Shown piece after piece: positions 35,315 through 43,693 of a stretch of DNA of 64,000 bases. This DNA comes from CAKZNE01 sp963976435 (GTDB lineage: Bacteria; Bacteroidota; Bacteroidia; Flavobacteriales; Schleiferiaceae). The notes under the pieces are model-generated. The model ran no database searches, was not told where the DNA came from, and saw only the letters and a list, made by a program, of their open reading frames with translations. The stretch lies in assembly GCA_963976435.1 (NCBI GenBank), contig CAXBKQ010000005.1, positions 104,532 through 168,531 of the forward strand. The letters run 5' to 3'. The stretch's first letter is position 1. The number at the start of each line of letters is the position of its first letter. The position numbers and the translations under genes were made by a program.

Positions 35315-36773
35315 ATTATTATTGACCTCAATTAGCTTACTCTCTTGCTTTGGCCTATTGGCACAGGATGTAGAGTATTTAGATTTGAATTCCGTAATCC
35401 AAAAAGCAAAAAAAGAATCCCCCTCATATTATAGAGCTCAAAACCAGGCGGAAAACCTTTATTGGAATTACAAACAGTTTAAAGCTAATTACTTACCGCA
35501 ATTGTCCCTTTCTGGTACTGTGCCAAATTATTCAAATGCTATTGATAGGGTTCCTCAAAATGATGGTACTTTTCAATTCCTTTCCAGCGAACAATTATTT
35601 TTAAATTCTAGATTAAATCTAGAGCAAAATGTAGCACTTACCGGTGGAACTTTTTCTCTTTCTTCCACCCTCAGTAGGCAGCAAATCATTCGCCCTAATG
35701 AATCTACAAGCTTTTTTGCAGCACCATTTAATATTAACTATTCCCAGCCTATGATTCTCTATAATGGTTTGAAATGGGAAAGAAAAATACAACCCCTATT
35801 ATACAAAGAGTCGCAGCGTTCCTATGTTGAAGATATTGAACGGATCTCCTCAGAGACTACAGAATTATACTTTAATGCTCTAACCTCCAAGATTGATGTT
35901 CAGATAGCTGAACTCAATGTGAATAATAATGATACTTTATTTAAAATTTCAAAGGGAAGGTACAACCTGGGTAAAATTGCTCAAAACGACCTATTACAAA
36001 TAGAGTTAAATCTACTTAACGCCCAAAATTCACTTTCAAACTCACAGCTGAATTATGAGATAAACACACAGGCCCTTAAACGATTTTTAGGAATTGATGT
36101 GAGGAAGGAAATTGACCTATCCATCCCCAAAAATGTGGAGTTTTTTGAAGTGGATCTAGGGCAAGCAATGGAACAAGCTAAACAAAACCGTCAGGCAGTT
36201 TTGGAATTTAGAAGGCGAAGGTTGGAGGCAGACCAAGCTGTAGCTCAGGCTCGCGGTCAAAGTGGATATCAGCTAAATATGAATGCCAATTTTGGACTAT
36301 CCCAACAAGGCTCAGCGCTAGATCAAACTTATAATTCCGATCCTAGCCAGCAAAATCTAGTAACAGTAGGTGTAAGTATTCCTTTGGTGGATTGGGGAAG
36401 GGCCAAATCCAGGGTGAGAAGAGCAAAGGCCAATAGAGATTTAATTGAGGTAAATGTAAAGCAAGACGAAATAAATTTTGAACAGGAAATTTATTTACAA
36501 GTTACCCGCTTTAACATGCAAAAAAATCAATTGAGGATTGCTGCTAAGGCAGACACCGTTGCTCAGAAAAGGTATAATGTGGCAAAACAAAGATATCTAA
36601 CAGGTAAGATCACCATTACCGACCTCAACCTCGCCCAATCCGAAAAAGACAATGCTCGGAAATCTTATTTAAACTCCCTTCGTACGTATTGGATTTCCTA
36701 TTATACCCTAAGAAGGCTAACACTTTATGATTTTAAAAAGCAAGAGCCTATCACTTATGAATTTGAGTTTTAA
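35307..36773 (+). CDS. TolC-family outer-membrane efflux protein
   Basis: A 488-residue outer-membrane channel protein with a signal peptide (MNKLLLTSISLLSCFGLLAQ) and the two-fold repeated helical hairpins of TolC. The first repeat starts YLDLNSVIQKAKKESP and the second near VDLGQAMEQAKQNRQAVLEFR, each followed by the QA-rich helices of the periplasmic tunnel. It overlaps the permease gene by 8 bp and completes a tripartite export system. Its end overlaps the stop of the convergent gene by 4 bp. Confidence 0.93.
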   Translation: MNKLLLTSISLLSCFGLLAQDVEYLDLNSVIQKAKKESPSYYRAQNQAENLYWNYKQFKANYLPQLSLSGTVPNYSNAIDRVPQNDGTFQFLSSEQLFLNSRLNLEQNVALTGGTFSLSSTLSRQQIIRPNESTSFFAAPFNINYSQPMILYNGLKWERKIQPLLYKESQRSYVEDIERISSETTELYFNALTSKIDVQIAELNVNNNDTLFKISKGRYNLGKIAQNDLLQIELNLLNAQNSLSNSQLNYEINTQALKRFLGIDVRKEIDLSIPKNVEFFEVDLGQAMEQAKQNRQAVLEFRRRRLEADQAVAQARGQSGYQLNMNANFGLSQQGSALDQTYNSDPSQQNLVTVGVSIPLVDWGRAKSRVRRAKANRDLIEVNVKQDEINFEQEIYLQVTRFNMQKNQLRIAAKADTVAQKRYNVAKQRYLTGKITITDLNLAQSEKDNARKSYLNSLRTYWISYYTLRRLTLYDFKKQEPITYEFEF

Positions 36774-38269
36774 TCCCCAATTTCAAATCCATTCTTTTTT
36801 AAATAAGCTCTTTCCGGATTTAGGATAAAACTATATCCACCATCCACCGTTTGAAAATCTGCTTCGAAAGGCTTTTTCAATCTATATGTTCTGGAAAACA
36901 ACAAATAAGGCTCAGCATTGCTCAATGCAGAATTAACAGCCGAGGAATATTCCAGATAGCGATCATTTAAACTGTGATACCTGCATTTAATTTTCTCTTC
37001 AGAATAAAAGATGAATTGCCATTGCATTAAAGGATCCATCACAAAGGCCTTTGGGTTATCTAGTGAATCAAAAATGGCTAAGTTTTCGTTTAAATGTATC
37101 CTTTCTTCTGGGTGATAATATTTTTCTGGAAAGATGGGTATAGCTATCAAAACAAAAGCGACAAGAAGCCAAGTAATAAGACGGGCCAAAATTCTATTCT
37201 GATGGCTTAAAAACTGAAAAATTGGGAATATGGAAAATCCCATTAAGGCTAATAAATATCGAGTATTAAAGCTTTTGAGAAAGAGAGAGATCAAAAGGAC
37301 CAGGCCAATGGAAAAAATATAAACCATATCCATTTTAAAACCCAATTTCCTCCTGATAATTCTAATTAAACTATACACTAAAGAAGCGGAAAAAACCAAA
37401 CTGTAAAGCCAAATGAAGGGTTTCATTAATCCAGGAATTTCCCTATCCACCCCTAAATAATAAAGACCACTAAATTGTTGCCCAATTTTTTCGAAAAGGA
37501 GGTTTAGATTATGGGAAAAGGTTTCTTGTGAAAAACGAAAAATTTCGGGCGACCAAAAATTATTTAGACTTGTTTTATACAAGGCAAATCCAGCGAAAAA
37601 CAGTAAAGACATAAAAGAATAAAAGAAGCCTTTTTTCCAGTTTTTAAGGGATGCTAAATAGTAGAGCTGGAAAGGAATTAATGGTAGAAACCAAAGCGGC
37701 TGACTCTCATAAATAAGAACGGTAATAAGGGCCTGAATTAGTAGGGAGAGATTGGTGAATTTAAAGCTTTGCCACCACCATAAGCTTAAGGAAGTTAGGG
37801 AAAATGCCGAAACATAGCCAGCTCTTGCCTGAGTAGAAAAACTCATCCAAGAAGGACATAAAGCTAGAACGAGGATTAAAAGTACAAGTAGGCCTCGAAA
37901 CTTATTTGGAGATTGGCTTCTTAGAAAAAGGTAGAGGAAAATTATCCCCGTAAACCAAAGTGTAAAAACCCCCATTTTAAGAGAGTTTTCGCCAAAACCA
38001 TTCAATTTATAGGAGGCCGCAATGAAAATATTTTCAAGAAAAGAAAATCCATAAGCCTGTCCATAAAAATACAAGGAAAGACTTTTCCCTTCGGCAAGAT
38101 GTTTTGCCATAAGGCCCTGAATACATTCATCTCCATTGAGTATTGCCGCAGGTTCTGAAATCAATAAAAATCTGGAAAATAGGGCTAGTACTAGAATCCC
38201 AACAATACTGAGAAGGTCTTTTTTGTCTAAAGAATTTAAAGGGCTATTATTTTTATTAGGAAGTCCCAA
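36770..38269 (-). CDS. GT39-like polytopic membrane protein
   Basis: A 499-residue membrane protein with about eleven helices. The N-terminal periplasmic loop contains the acidic pair in AILNGDECIQGLMAKHLAEG, in the position where ArnT/PMT-type GT-C glycosyltransferases carry their catalytic DE motif. The family call rests on this motif and the topology. A role in transferring sugars from polyprenyl-phosphate donors to envelope glycans or proteins is therefore likely but unproven; donor and acceptor are unknown. The acyltransferase gene lies 10 bp upstream. Confidence 0.6.
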   Translation of the reverse strand: MGLPNKNNSPLNSLDKKDLLSIVGILVLALFSRFLLISEPAAILNGDECIQGLMAKHLAEGKSLSLYFYGQAYGFSFLENIFIAASYKLNGFGENSLKMGVFTLWFTGIIFLYLFLRSQSPNKFRGLLVLLILVLALCPSWMSFSTQARAGYVSAFSLTSLSLWWWQSFKFTNLSLLIQALITVLIYESQPLWFLPLIPFQLYYLASLKNWKKGFFYSFMSLLFFAGFALYKTSLNNFWSPEIFRFSQETFSHNLNLLFEKIGQQFSGLYYLGVDREIPGLMKPFIWLYSLVFSASLVYSLIRIIRRKLGFKMDMVYIFSIGLVLLISLFLKSFNTRYLLALMGFSIFPIFQFLSHQNRILARLITWLLVAFVLIAIPIFPEKYYHPEERIHLNENLAIFDSLDNPKAFVMDPLMQWQFIFYSEEKIKCRYHSLNDRYLEYSSAVNSALSNAEPYLLFSRTYRLKKPFEADFQTVDGGYSFILNPERAYLKKNGFEIGD

Positions 38270-38279
38270 CTAGCGAAGG

Positions 38280-38912
38280 CTAATAAATCTTAGGATTGAA
38301 ATTTTCTGGGAATTTACCGCGATAATCAGCATAGGCATTCTGGATATATTCCATATCAGCTTCAAAATCCTCACTAGGCTGAAAAACCTCTCTAATCCCA
38401 GTAACTTTATCCGGAAAATCTACATAAGCCAAACAAATAGGAACATTTGCCGCTTTCGCGATTCTATAAAATCCTGTACGCCATTTTTCTGCCCTTTTCC
38501 TAGAACCTTCTGGAGTTACAAGTATGATGAGCTCTTTATTTGATTTTAATTGTTCGATTGCAAAATTTGTAAGGTGGTTCTTCTCCTTTGAGCGATTTAC
38601 ACCAATGGCTCCTGTCCATTTAAAAAACCAGCCCAATATCCCTTTGGTATAATAGTCCTTAATGAAATAACGAACGGGAACCTCCATTTTCCAAAAGGCC
38701 ATTAGGGCAATTGGGAAATCCCAGTTGGAAGTATGAGGTGCAGCAATCATCACAGAATGCTTCATATCGTCAGTTAAGTTCACCTTGGCCTTCCAACCAA
38801 AAATCCAAAATATTATGCTGGCAATTGCTTTTTTCAATGGCTCTAATTTGGCTTCAAAGGTAAGGAAGAAAAAAGATGCCCTACTAGCCTTGATTTGTAA
38901 GACTATAGGCAA
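38280..38912 (-). CDS. 1-acylglycerol-3-phosphate acyltransferase-like (PlsC family)
   Basis: A 210-residue acyltransferase of the PlsC/AGPAT superfamily. It has the catalytic HX4D motif in APHTSNWDFPI, a GAIGVNRSK segment and the substrate motif TPEGSRKRAEKW. Related Bacteroidota proteins are usually about 185 residues and begin near the KKAIASIIFWIFGWKAK segment, so the TTG at 38837 is an alternative start. The enzyme probably acts on phospholipid or another lipid acceptor at the inner membrane; the true acceptor cannot be told from sequence. Confidence 0.82.
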   Translation of the reverse strand: MPIVLQIKASRASFFFLTFEAKLEPLKKAIASIIFWIFGWKAKVNLTDDMKHSVMIAAPHTSNWDFPIALMAFWKMEVPVRYFIKDYYTKGILGWFFKWTGAIGVNRSKEKNHLTNFAIEQLKSNKELIILVTPEGSRKRAEKWRTGFYRIAKAANVPICLAYVDFPDKVTGIREVFQPSEDFEADMEYIQNAYADYRGKFPENFNPKIY

Positions 38913-38968
38913 TTTGGGATCTGATAAAACTCAATAAAAGAAATTTTTTATACTCATTGCTAAGCCAT

Positions 38969-40396
38969 CTACTCTTCAAAATAGTCATCCCTAAACCCAA
39001 TAAGCTGCAATTTTGAGGATGCTCTTGTGAGTGCTGTATAGAGCCATCTTAAATAATCAAGTTCTATCTTTCCTTCGGGTAGCCAGGGCTGTTCCACAAA
39101 AACATTCTCCCACTGTCCACCTTGAGCTTTATGACAGGTTATAGCATAGGCGAATTTCACCTGAAGTGCATTGAAATATGGATTTGCCTGCACCTCTTGA
39201 TGCCTTCTATATTTTTGGGGAATATCCATATAATCCTCCATAACCTTTTTATAAAGTTTAGAACTTTCCTCCCATTTCAAAGATGGGGCATCCATATCCA
39301 AAACATCCAGAAATAATACGGTATCGAATGCTGGAATATCTTCATAATCTACCATCCTTACTTTTACTCTTGCAAATCGATGATCATATAAATCTTTATA
39401 CTCATAAATTTCTAGAAGTTCAATGGTATCTCCATTGGCTATAAAGCCTGCTTTAGAAGACTCTGGAAGCCAGAAATAATTGTTTTTAACCACCATGAGA
39501 TAATCCCCAGCCGATATTTCGTCTTCCTGCCAAAGAATCCTACTTCTTATTTGTTGATTATAGAGGTTTGCCCTTTTATTAGAACGAACAATAACTACTG
39601 TACCTTCCCTACCAACATCTCTAAAAGAATCTTGCAGGGCATCTTCAATTTCATAGCCTTCAATAAGTCTTAAAAAATCTGAAGAGGACTTGAATTTTGG
39701 ACTTTCAAAGATTTCATCCTTTTGCATTTGACGAAGTTGGGTGGCATTTTCCAATATTCCAGATTCACGAGATTGGCGCATCACTTCAGTCATTTCAAAT
39801 TCCATGACCTCTAAACCATATTTACTTTCCAGGTATTGAGCATTAAGCGCCGGACTTAGGGAGGTATGTACAGGCGGAAGCTGGGCTGTATCTCCAACAA
39901 AAAGAATTTTACAATTTACAGCAGATTTTACAAATTCTAATAAATCATGTAGCAAGCCAGAAGAAATCAAACTCGAATCCTTTCCTGTATCTTGGATCAT
40001 GGAAGCCTCATCTACAATGTATATGGTATTGGTGGCCTTATTCGCCTTAAGGGTGAAAATCATGCCTCCTCCTTTATCCCGCTTTGGATTATAAATATGG
40101 CGATGAATGGTAGAAGCTTGCCGCGATGAATATTGGCTAATAACCTTTGCAGCTCTACCTGTTGGTGCTAATAATACAGATTTACGTTTAAACCCGGGTA
40201 GAGTTTGTACCAGGGTTTTGATGAGGCTGGTTTTACCCGTACCAGCAAATCCCTTTAAAAGAAATATGCTATTCGGGTTTAGATTTAAGCAGTATTCAGA
40301 TAGGAGTTTAAAACTCTCCTTTTGACCTTGAGTAGGTTCAAAACTAAAATTCTTTATTAGTGCCCTATTGAATTGATTTTTTTGGTTTAATTCCAC
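38969..40396 (-). CDS. RecD-like/PIF1-like SF1 DNA helicase
   Basis: A 475-residue SF1B-type helicase. Walker A is KGFAGTGKTSLIKTL; motif Ia is VLLAPTGRAAKVIS; Walker B is IYIVDEASMI; motif III is ILFVGDTAQLPPV; the C-terminal UvrD_C_2 motif reads YAITCHKAQGGQW with the final YTALTRAS. The protein is shorter than RecD2 (about 740 residues) and lacks the N-terminal RecD2 extension, so it is a stand-alone RecD-like helicase common in Bacteroidota. It probably acts in DNA repair or replication. It is divergent from the pilin-like gene. Confidence 0.9.
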   Translation of the reverse strand: MELNQKNQFNRALIKNFSFEPTQGQKESFKLLSEYCLNLNPNSIFLLKGFAGTGKTSLIKTLVQTLPGFKRKSVLLAPTGRAAKVISQYSSRQASTIHRHIYNPKRDKGGGMIFTLKANKATNTIYIVDEASMIQDTGKDSSLISSGLLHDLLEFVKSAVNCKILFVGDTAQLPPVHTSLSPALNAQYLESKYGLEVMEFEMTEVMRQSRESGILENATQLRQMQKDEIFESPKFKSSSDFLRLIEGYEIEDALQDSFRDVGREGTVVIVRSNKRANLYNQQIRSRILWQEDEISAGDYLMVVKNNYFWLPESSKAGFIANGDTIELLEIYEYKDLYDHRFARVKVRMVDYEDIPAFDTVLFLDVLDMDAPSLKWEESSKLYKKVMEDYMDIPQKYRRHQEVQANPYFNALQVKFAYAITCHKAQGGQWENVFVEQPWLPEGKIELDYLRWLYTALTRASSKLQLIGFRDDYFEE

Positions 40397-40434
40397 AGGT
40401 CAAAAATAATCCCAAAAAGGATCAACTAAAGAAA

Positions 40435-40463
40435 TTGGTCAATAAAAAAAAATTGTAGATTTG
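40435..40463 (+). promoter_or_regulatory. Promoter of the pilin-like/DUF3822/rsmD operon
   Basis: A TTG at 40435-40437, an 18-base spacer and TAGATTTG at 40456-40463 match the Bacteroidota promoter layout (TTG, then TAnnTTTG). The ATG at 40500 is 36 bp downstream. This is the best-formed promoter I found in the window. Confidence 0.62.
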
Positions 40464-40499
40464 TGGCAACTGCAACTTGTAAACATCGTTTAAAGTACT

Positions 40500-41108
40500 A
40501 TGGATTCTAAGGTTTCGCTATTAATAAAAATTGTTTTGGTAGGAGTAGTAGCTGCTCTGGGCTACTGGTTATATTCAATCATTCAAGAACCAATTCAATA
40601 TGAGGAGTTAAAATCAAAAAGATATGCTCTGATTCAGGAGAAGTTAGAGAATATTCGTGAAGCCCAAAAAGCTTACAAGGATGAAAATGGAATTTTTGCC
40701 AAAGATTTTCAAACCCTAATTTCATTTATCGACACTGGTAAAATCACCATTAAAGAGAGAAAAGATTCTTCCTTTATGAGATATGATAAAATTTATCAGC
40801 AAGATATGAATGTCGATACCATCATAGTAAAGGTTATTGGCTTTCAGAATGTAAAAGAAAAATTATTCGGCGAAGAATTTAATGCTGCAGATCTAGAAAC
40901 TGTTCCGGAGGTAGAAGGTGAAAAAATTCAATTGGATGCCACCAAAATAACAGTGAAAGATGCTATAGTAAATGTTTTTGAAGCCAAAGCGGACGACACT
41001 CAAATCTTTAAAGATGTTTTGGATAAATACAGCCAATTCATTGATAAAGAGCATGCCGTAATAGTTGGTTCATTAACCGAACCTTCATTGAGTGGAAACT
41101 GGAAGTAA
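40500..41108 (+). CDS. Pilin-like single-helix membrane protein of unknown function
   Basis: A 202-residue protein with one N-terminal helix (residues 7-27, LIKIVLVGVVAALGYWLYSII) followed by a long amphipathic helix and the segment ENIREAQKAYKDENGIFAKDFQTLISFI. That segment resembles the alpha1-to-beta region of type II secretion/type IV pseudopilins, but the prepilin peptidase site (G-F at the cleavage point) is not evident. The rest is a soluble, probably periplasmic domain. It is co-transcribed with the DUF3822 gene, whose GTG start overlaps it by 17 bp. I do not recognise a named family. Confidence 0.75.
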   Translation: MDSKVSLLIKIVLVGVVAALGYWLYSIIQEPIQYEELKSKRYALIQEKLENIREAQKAYKDENGIFAKDFQTLISFIDTGKITIKERKDSSFMRYDKIYQQDMNVDTIIVKVIGFQNVKEKLFGEEFNAADLETVPEVEGEKIQLDATKITVKDAIVNVFEAKADDTQIFKDVLDKYSQFIDKEHAVIVGSLTEPSLSGNWK

Positions 41109-41952
41109 AGACATAAAAAGCCTTTATTTACAAAAAGATAGCTCTTTAGACGCAAATCGATTCAAACAATGCCATAGCTCCTTTCTCCTTAAAAAGGATG
41201 GGATAGCATTTATCATTTACGATTCCAATAAGAAAAATATTCTTGCCTTTTATGAACATTCATGGAATAGAAATGCTTCTATTGATGAAATTATAAATCG
41301 CCTGGAACAATTTTTTTTGGACTTTGAATTCAATTTCGAGGATGGACTGTCCAATAATTGGTTTATTGATTCCGCAAAAATGTGCCTTAGCCCTTTGGAA
41401 CTTTATGAAGAGAATATGGGAGGGGAGATTTTAGCATTGTCTAGCAGAGTTAATACTGATGAAATTGTAAAAAATGAAAACTGGGCCAAACAACATATTA
41501 TTTGTTCCTATTCTCTTCCCAAAACTTTGGATGATTGGCTAAACTTCAATTTCCCCCATTCAGAAAAGTTTCATCACTCCAAAGCATTTGTTCAACTATA
41601 CAACCACTACCCTCAATATGGAACCTATGTCCATCTACATATTGAAAACAATTATTCGGATCTATTAATTTGTCAGGATGGTAGAATTTTAATGTTTAAT
41701 CAATTCCCCTATAAGGTGGAAGAAGATTTACTTTACTATTTGCTTTTCGCTTTCGAACAACATCGAATTTTAGCACCGGAGGTGGAAGTAAATATTACTG
41801 GCCTTTTAAAATCTGAAGCCAAATTTTTTGATCTTTTGAGCAATTATATTGGGAAGGTGAATAAGGTAGAAATACCTAAATCTCTGAATGTTTCGAGCGC
41901 CATAAAAAAGGAATCCCTTCTTAGATCTGCTAGCCTTTTGGGCAGCATGTGA
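41092..41952 (+). CDS. DUF3822 family protein, predicted actin-like fold
   Basis: A 286-residue protein of the DUF3822 family, which in Bacteroidota lies regularly next to rsmD, as here (20 bp downstream). As I recall, a Bacteroides thetaiotaomicron member (BT3980) has an actin/hexokinase-type ATPase fold reminiscent of PilM. In this protein the first subdomain starts HSSFLLKKDGIAFIIYDSNKKNILAF and the second near FVQLYNHYPQYGTYVHLHIENNYSDLLI. No clean ATP-phosphate motif is visible. The start is a GTG inside the preceding gene. Function is unknown. Confidence 0.82.
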   Translation: METGSKDIKSLYLQKDSSLDANRFKQCHSSFLLKKDGIAFIIYDSNKKNILAFYEHSWNRNASIDEIINRLEQFFLDFEFNFEDGLSNNWFIDSAKMCLSPLELYEENMGGEILALSSRVNTDEIVKNENWAKQHIICSYSLPKTLDDWLNFNFPHSEKFHHSKAFVQLYNHYPQYGTYVHLHIENNYSDLLICQDGRILMFNQFPYKVEEDLLYYLLFAFEQHRILAPEVEVNITGLLKSEAKFFDLLSNYIGKVNKVEIPKSLNVSSAIKKESLLRSASLLGSM

Positions 41953-41971
41953 ATATTATAATAGAATAAAT

Positions 41972-42568
41972 ATGAGTTTGAGAATAATTAGTGGAGCCCA
42001 TAAAGGGAAGAGAATTTCTGCTCCAAAAAAATTACCCGTAAGGCCTACCACCGATATGGCTAAGGAATCTTTATTCAACATCTTAAACAATCAATTCTAT
42101 TTCGACGAAGTAAAAGTTTTAGATCTTTTTAGTGGTACTGGAAATATATCCTATGAATTTTCAAGCAGAGGTTGTACCGATATAATTGCTGTTGACAGCT
42201 CCAAAGCTTGCGTTTCCTTCATCGATAAAATGTCTGATGAAATGGAGTCTACAGGATTATTTCCTGTTTTGAGTGATGTAAAAACTTTTGTTCTCAAAGA
42301 TTTTAATTCTTACGATATAATATTTGCAGATCCACCTTATGATTTTGAAGATTATGAAGAGCTGATAAATTTAATTTTTGAAAAAAAATTATTAAAAAAG
42401 GAAGGATTGTTAATTATGGAACATCAAACTCGTTCGGATTTGTCGCATATTCCCAATTTTCAATCTTCTAGGAAGTATGGTAATGTGCGATTTAGTTTTT
42501 TTGAGAATCCTGAAAATGATTCTAATCAAAATGGGACTGAGAATTCAGAAAATCCAGAAATTTCCTAA
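41972..42568 (+). CDS. rsmD: 16S rRNA (guanine(966)-N(2))-methyltransferase RsmD
   Basis: A 198-residue Rossmann-fold AdoMet-dependent enzyme that methylates G966 of 16S rRNA. It has the family N-terminus IISGAHKGKRISAPK...RPTTDMAKESLFNIL, the AdoMet motif VLDLFSGTGNISYEF and the N2-guanine catalytic motif FADPPYDFEDYEEL. Its 3' end overlaps the convergent rdgB gene by 47 bp. Confidence 0.97.
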   Translation: MSLRIISGAHKGKRISAPKKLPVRPTTDMAKESLFNILNNQFYFDEVKVLDLFSGTGNISYEFSSRGCTDIIAVDSSKACVSFIDKMSDEMESTGLFPVLSDVKTFVLKDFNSYDIIFADPPYDFEDYEELINLIFEKKLLKKEGLLIMEHQTRSDLSHIPNFQSSRKYGNVRFSFFENPENDSNQNGTENSENPEIS

Positions 42569-43115
42569 GTGCTCTTGCCCTATGGCTGATTTTATTTTTC
42601 TCTTCAGCACTCATTTGGGCAAAGCTTAAGCTATGTCCTTGAGGAATAAAAATTGGATCATAGCCAAATCCCTTTTCCCCCATTTTTTCCAAACTAATCT
42701 CTCCCTCCACTATTCCTTCAAATAGATTTTCATTTCCATCTTTATCAATAAATGCGAAAATCGTTCTAAACTGAGCTTTTCTATTGGTTTGATCCACCAT
42801 ATTTACAAGAAGTTTGGCCATATTATCTTCGGAAGATTTTTGTGGTCCAGCATATCTAGCTGAAAAAACTCCTGGCTCCTTATTTAAACATTCAACCTCC
42901 AGGCCGGTATCATCTGCAAAACAGATGTCATGGTAATTTTCAAAAATAAAACGAGCCTTTAATTTGGCATTTTCCTCCAAATTCATCCCTGTTTCGGGTA
43001 TTTCTTCTTTTAGTCCAATATCATTTAGAGTTTTTAATTCTAAACCAACAGGCAGGAGAGCTCTTATTTCTTTGGCTTTATTTTCATTATGACTGGCAAA
43101 AATCAAAGTCTTCAT
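42522..43115 (-). CDS. rdgB: dITP/XTP pyrophosphatase (RdgB/HAM1 family)
   Basis: A 197-residue nucleotide sanitation enzyme hydrolysing dITP, ITP and XTP to monophosphates. It starts MKTLIFASHNENKAKEIRALL (the SxNxxK motif). It has the metal/catalytic ADDTGLEVECLN and PGVFSARYAG, and the C-terminal GFGYDPIFIPQGHSLSFAQM and SHRARAL. The ATG at 43115 was chosen over one eight codons upstream because the first beta strand begins there. The 1-bp gap to rlmH indicates an operon. Confidence 0.96.
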   Translation of the reverse strand: MKTLIFASHNENKAKEIRALLPVGLELKTLNDIGLKEEIPETGMNLEENAKLKARFIFENYHDICFADDTGLEVECLNKEPGVFSARYAGPQKSSEDNMAKLLVNMVDQTNRKAQFRTIFAFIDKDGNENLFEGIVEGEISLEKMGEKGFGYDPIFIPQGHSLSFAQMSAEEKNKISHRARALRKFLDFLNSQSHFD

Positions 43116-43116
43116 T

Positions 43117-43590
43117 TTATTGGTGGTGATAGGGTTCATTGTTTAATATAGTAAAAGCACGATATAGCTGCTCGGCAAAAATGGGCCTGATAATTTGATG
43201 GGAAAAAGTCATTTTGGAGAGGGAAATTTTGGCATCACTCCTATCGTATACCGATTTATCAAAACCATAAGCCCCGCCAATGCAAAAAACAATTCTCTTA
43301 GGACCTCTATTCATCATTTGTTGCAATTGATCTGCAAATTGAAGAGAAGAATAGCTCTTTCCATTCTCATCCAAAAGAATTAATAAATCCGATCCTTCAA
43401 TTCTCTTTAAAATTAATTCAGCTTCCTTTCTTTTCACCTCCTCCCTATTCATGGACTTGGTGTTTTTAAGATCTGGAATACTAACAAGCTCAAAACCAAC
43501 ATAATGTTTTAATCTTTTATAATAGGTTTCCGCCAGATTTTGAATGGTTTTATCCTTGGTTTTACCCGTTTCTAGAAATACTATTTTCAT
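43117..43590 (-). CDS. rlmH: 23S rRNA (pseudouridine(1915)-N(3))-methyltransferase RlmH
   Basis: A 157-residue SPOUT-class enzyme that methylates pseudouridine 1915 in helix 69 of 23S rRNA. It starts MKIVFLETGKTKDKTI. The AdoMet knot reads VFCIGGAYGFDKSVYDRSDAKISLSKMTF and the C-terminus HQIIRPIFAEQLYRAFTILNNEPYHH carries the family's terminal PYH motif. The ATG at 43590 fits the family N-terminus; a start twelve codons earlier is open but less likely. Confidence 0.97.
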   Translation of the reverse strand: MKIVFLETGKTKDKTIQNLAETYYKRLKHYVGFELVSIPDLKNTKSMNREEVKRKEAELILKRIEGSDLLILLDENGKSYSSLQFADQLQQMMNRGPKRIVFCIGGAYGFDKSVYDRSDAKISLSKMTFSHQIIRPIFAEQLYRAFTILNNEPYHHQ

Positions 43591-43693
43591 TTTTTTAGCT
43601 AAGAAGACATTTCTACCAATCGTCAAATCTAAATAATCTGAAATGACTGCCTAAAGTCTTGATTCTTGGAATAAAAGTTTGGTAATTTGCCTT

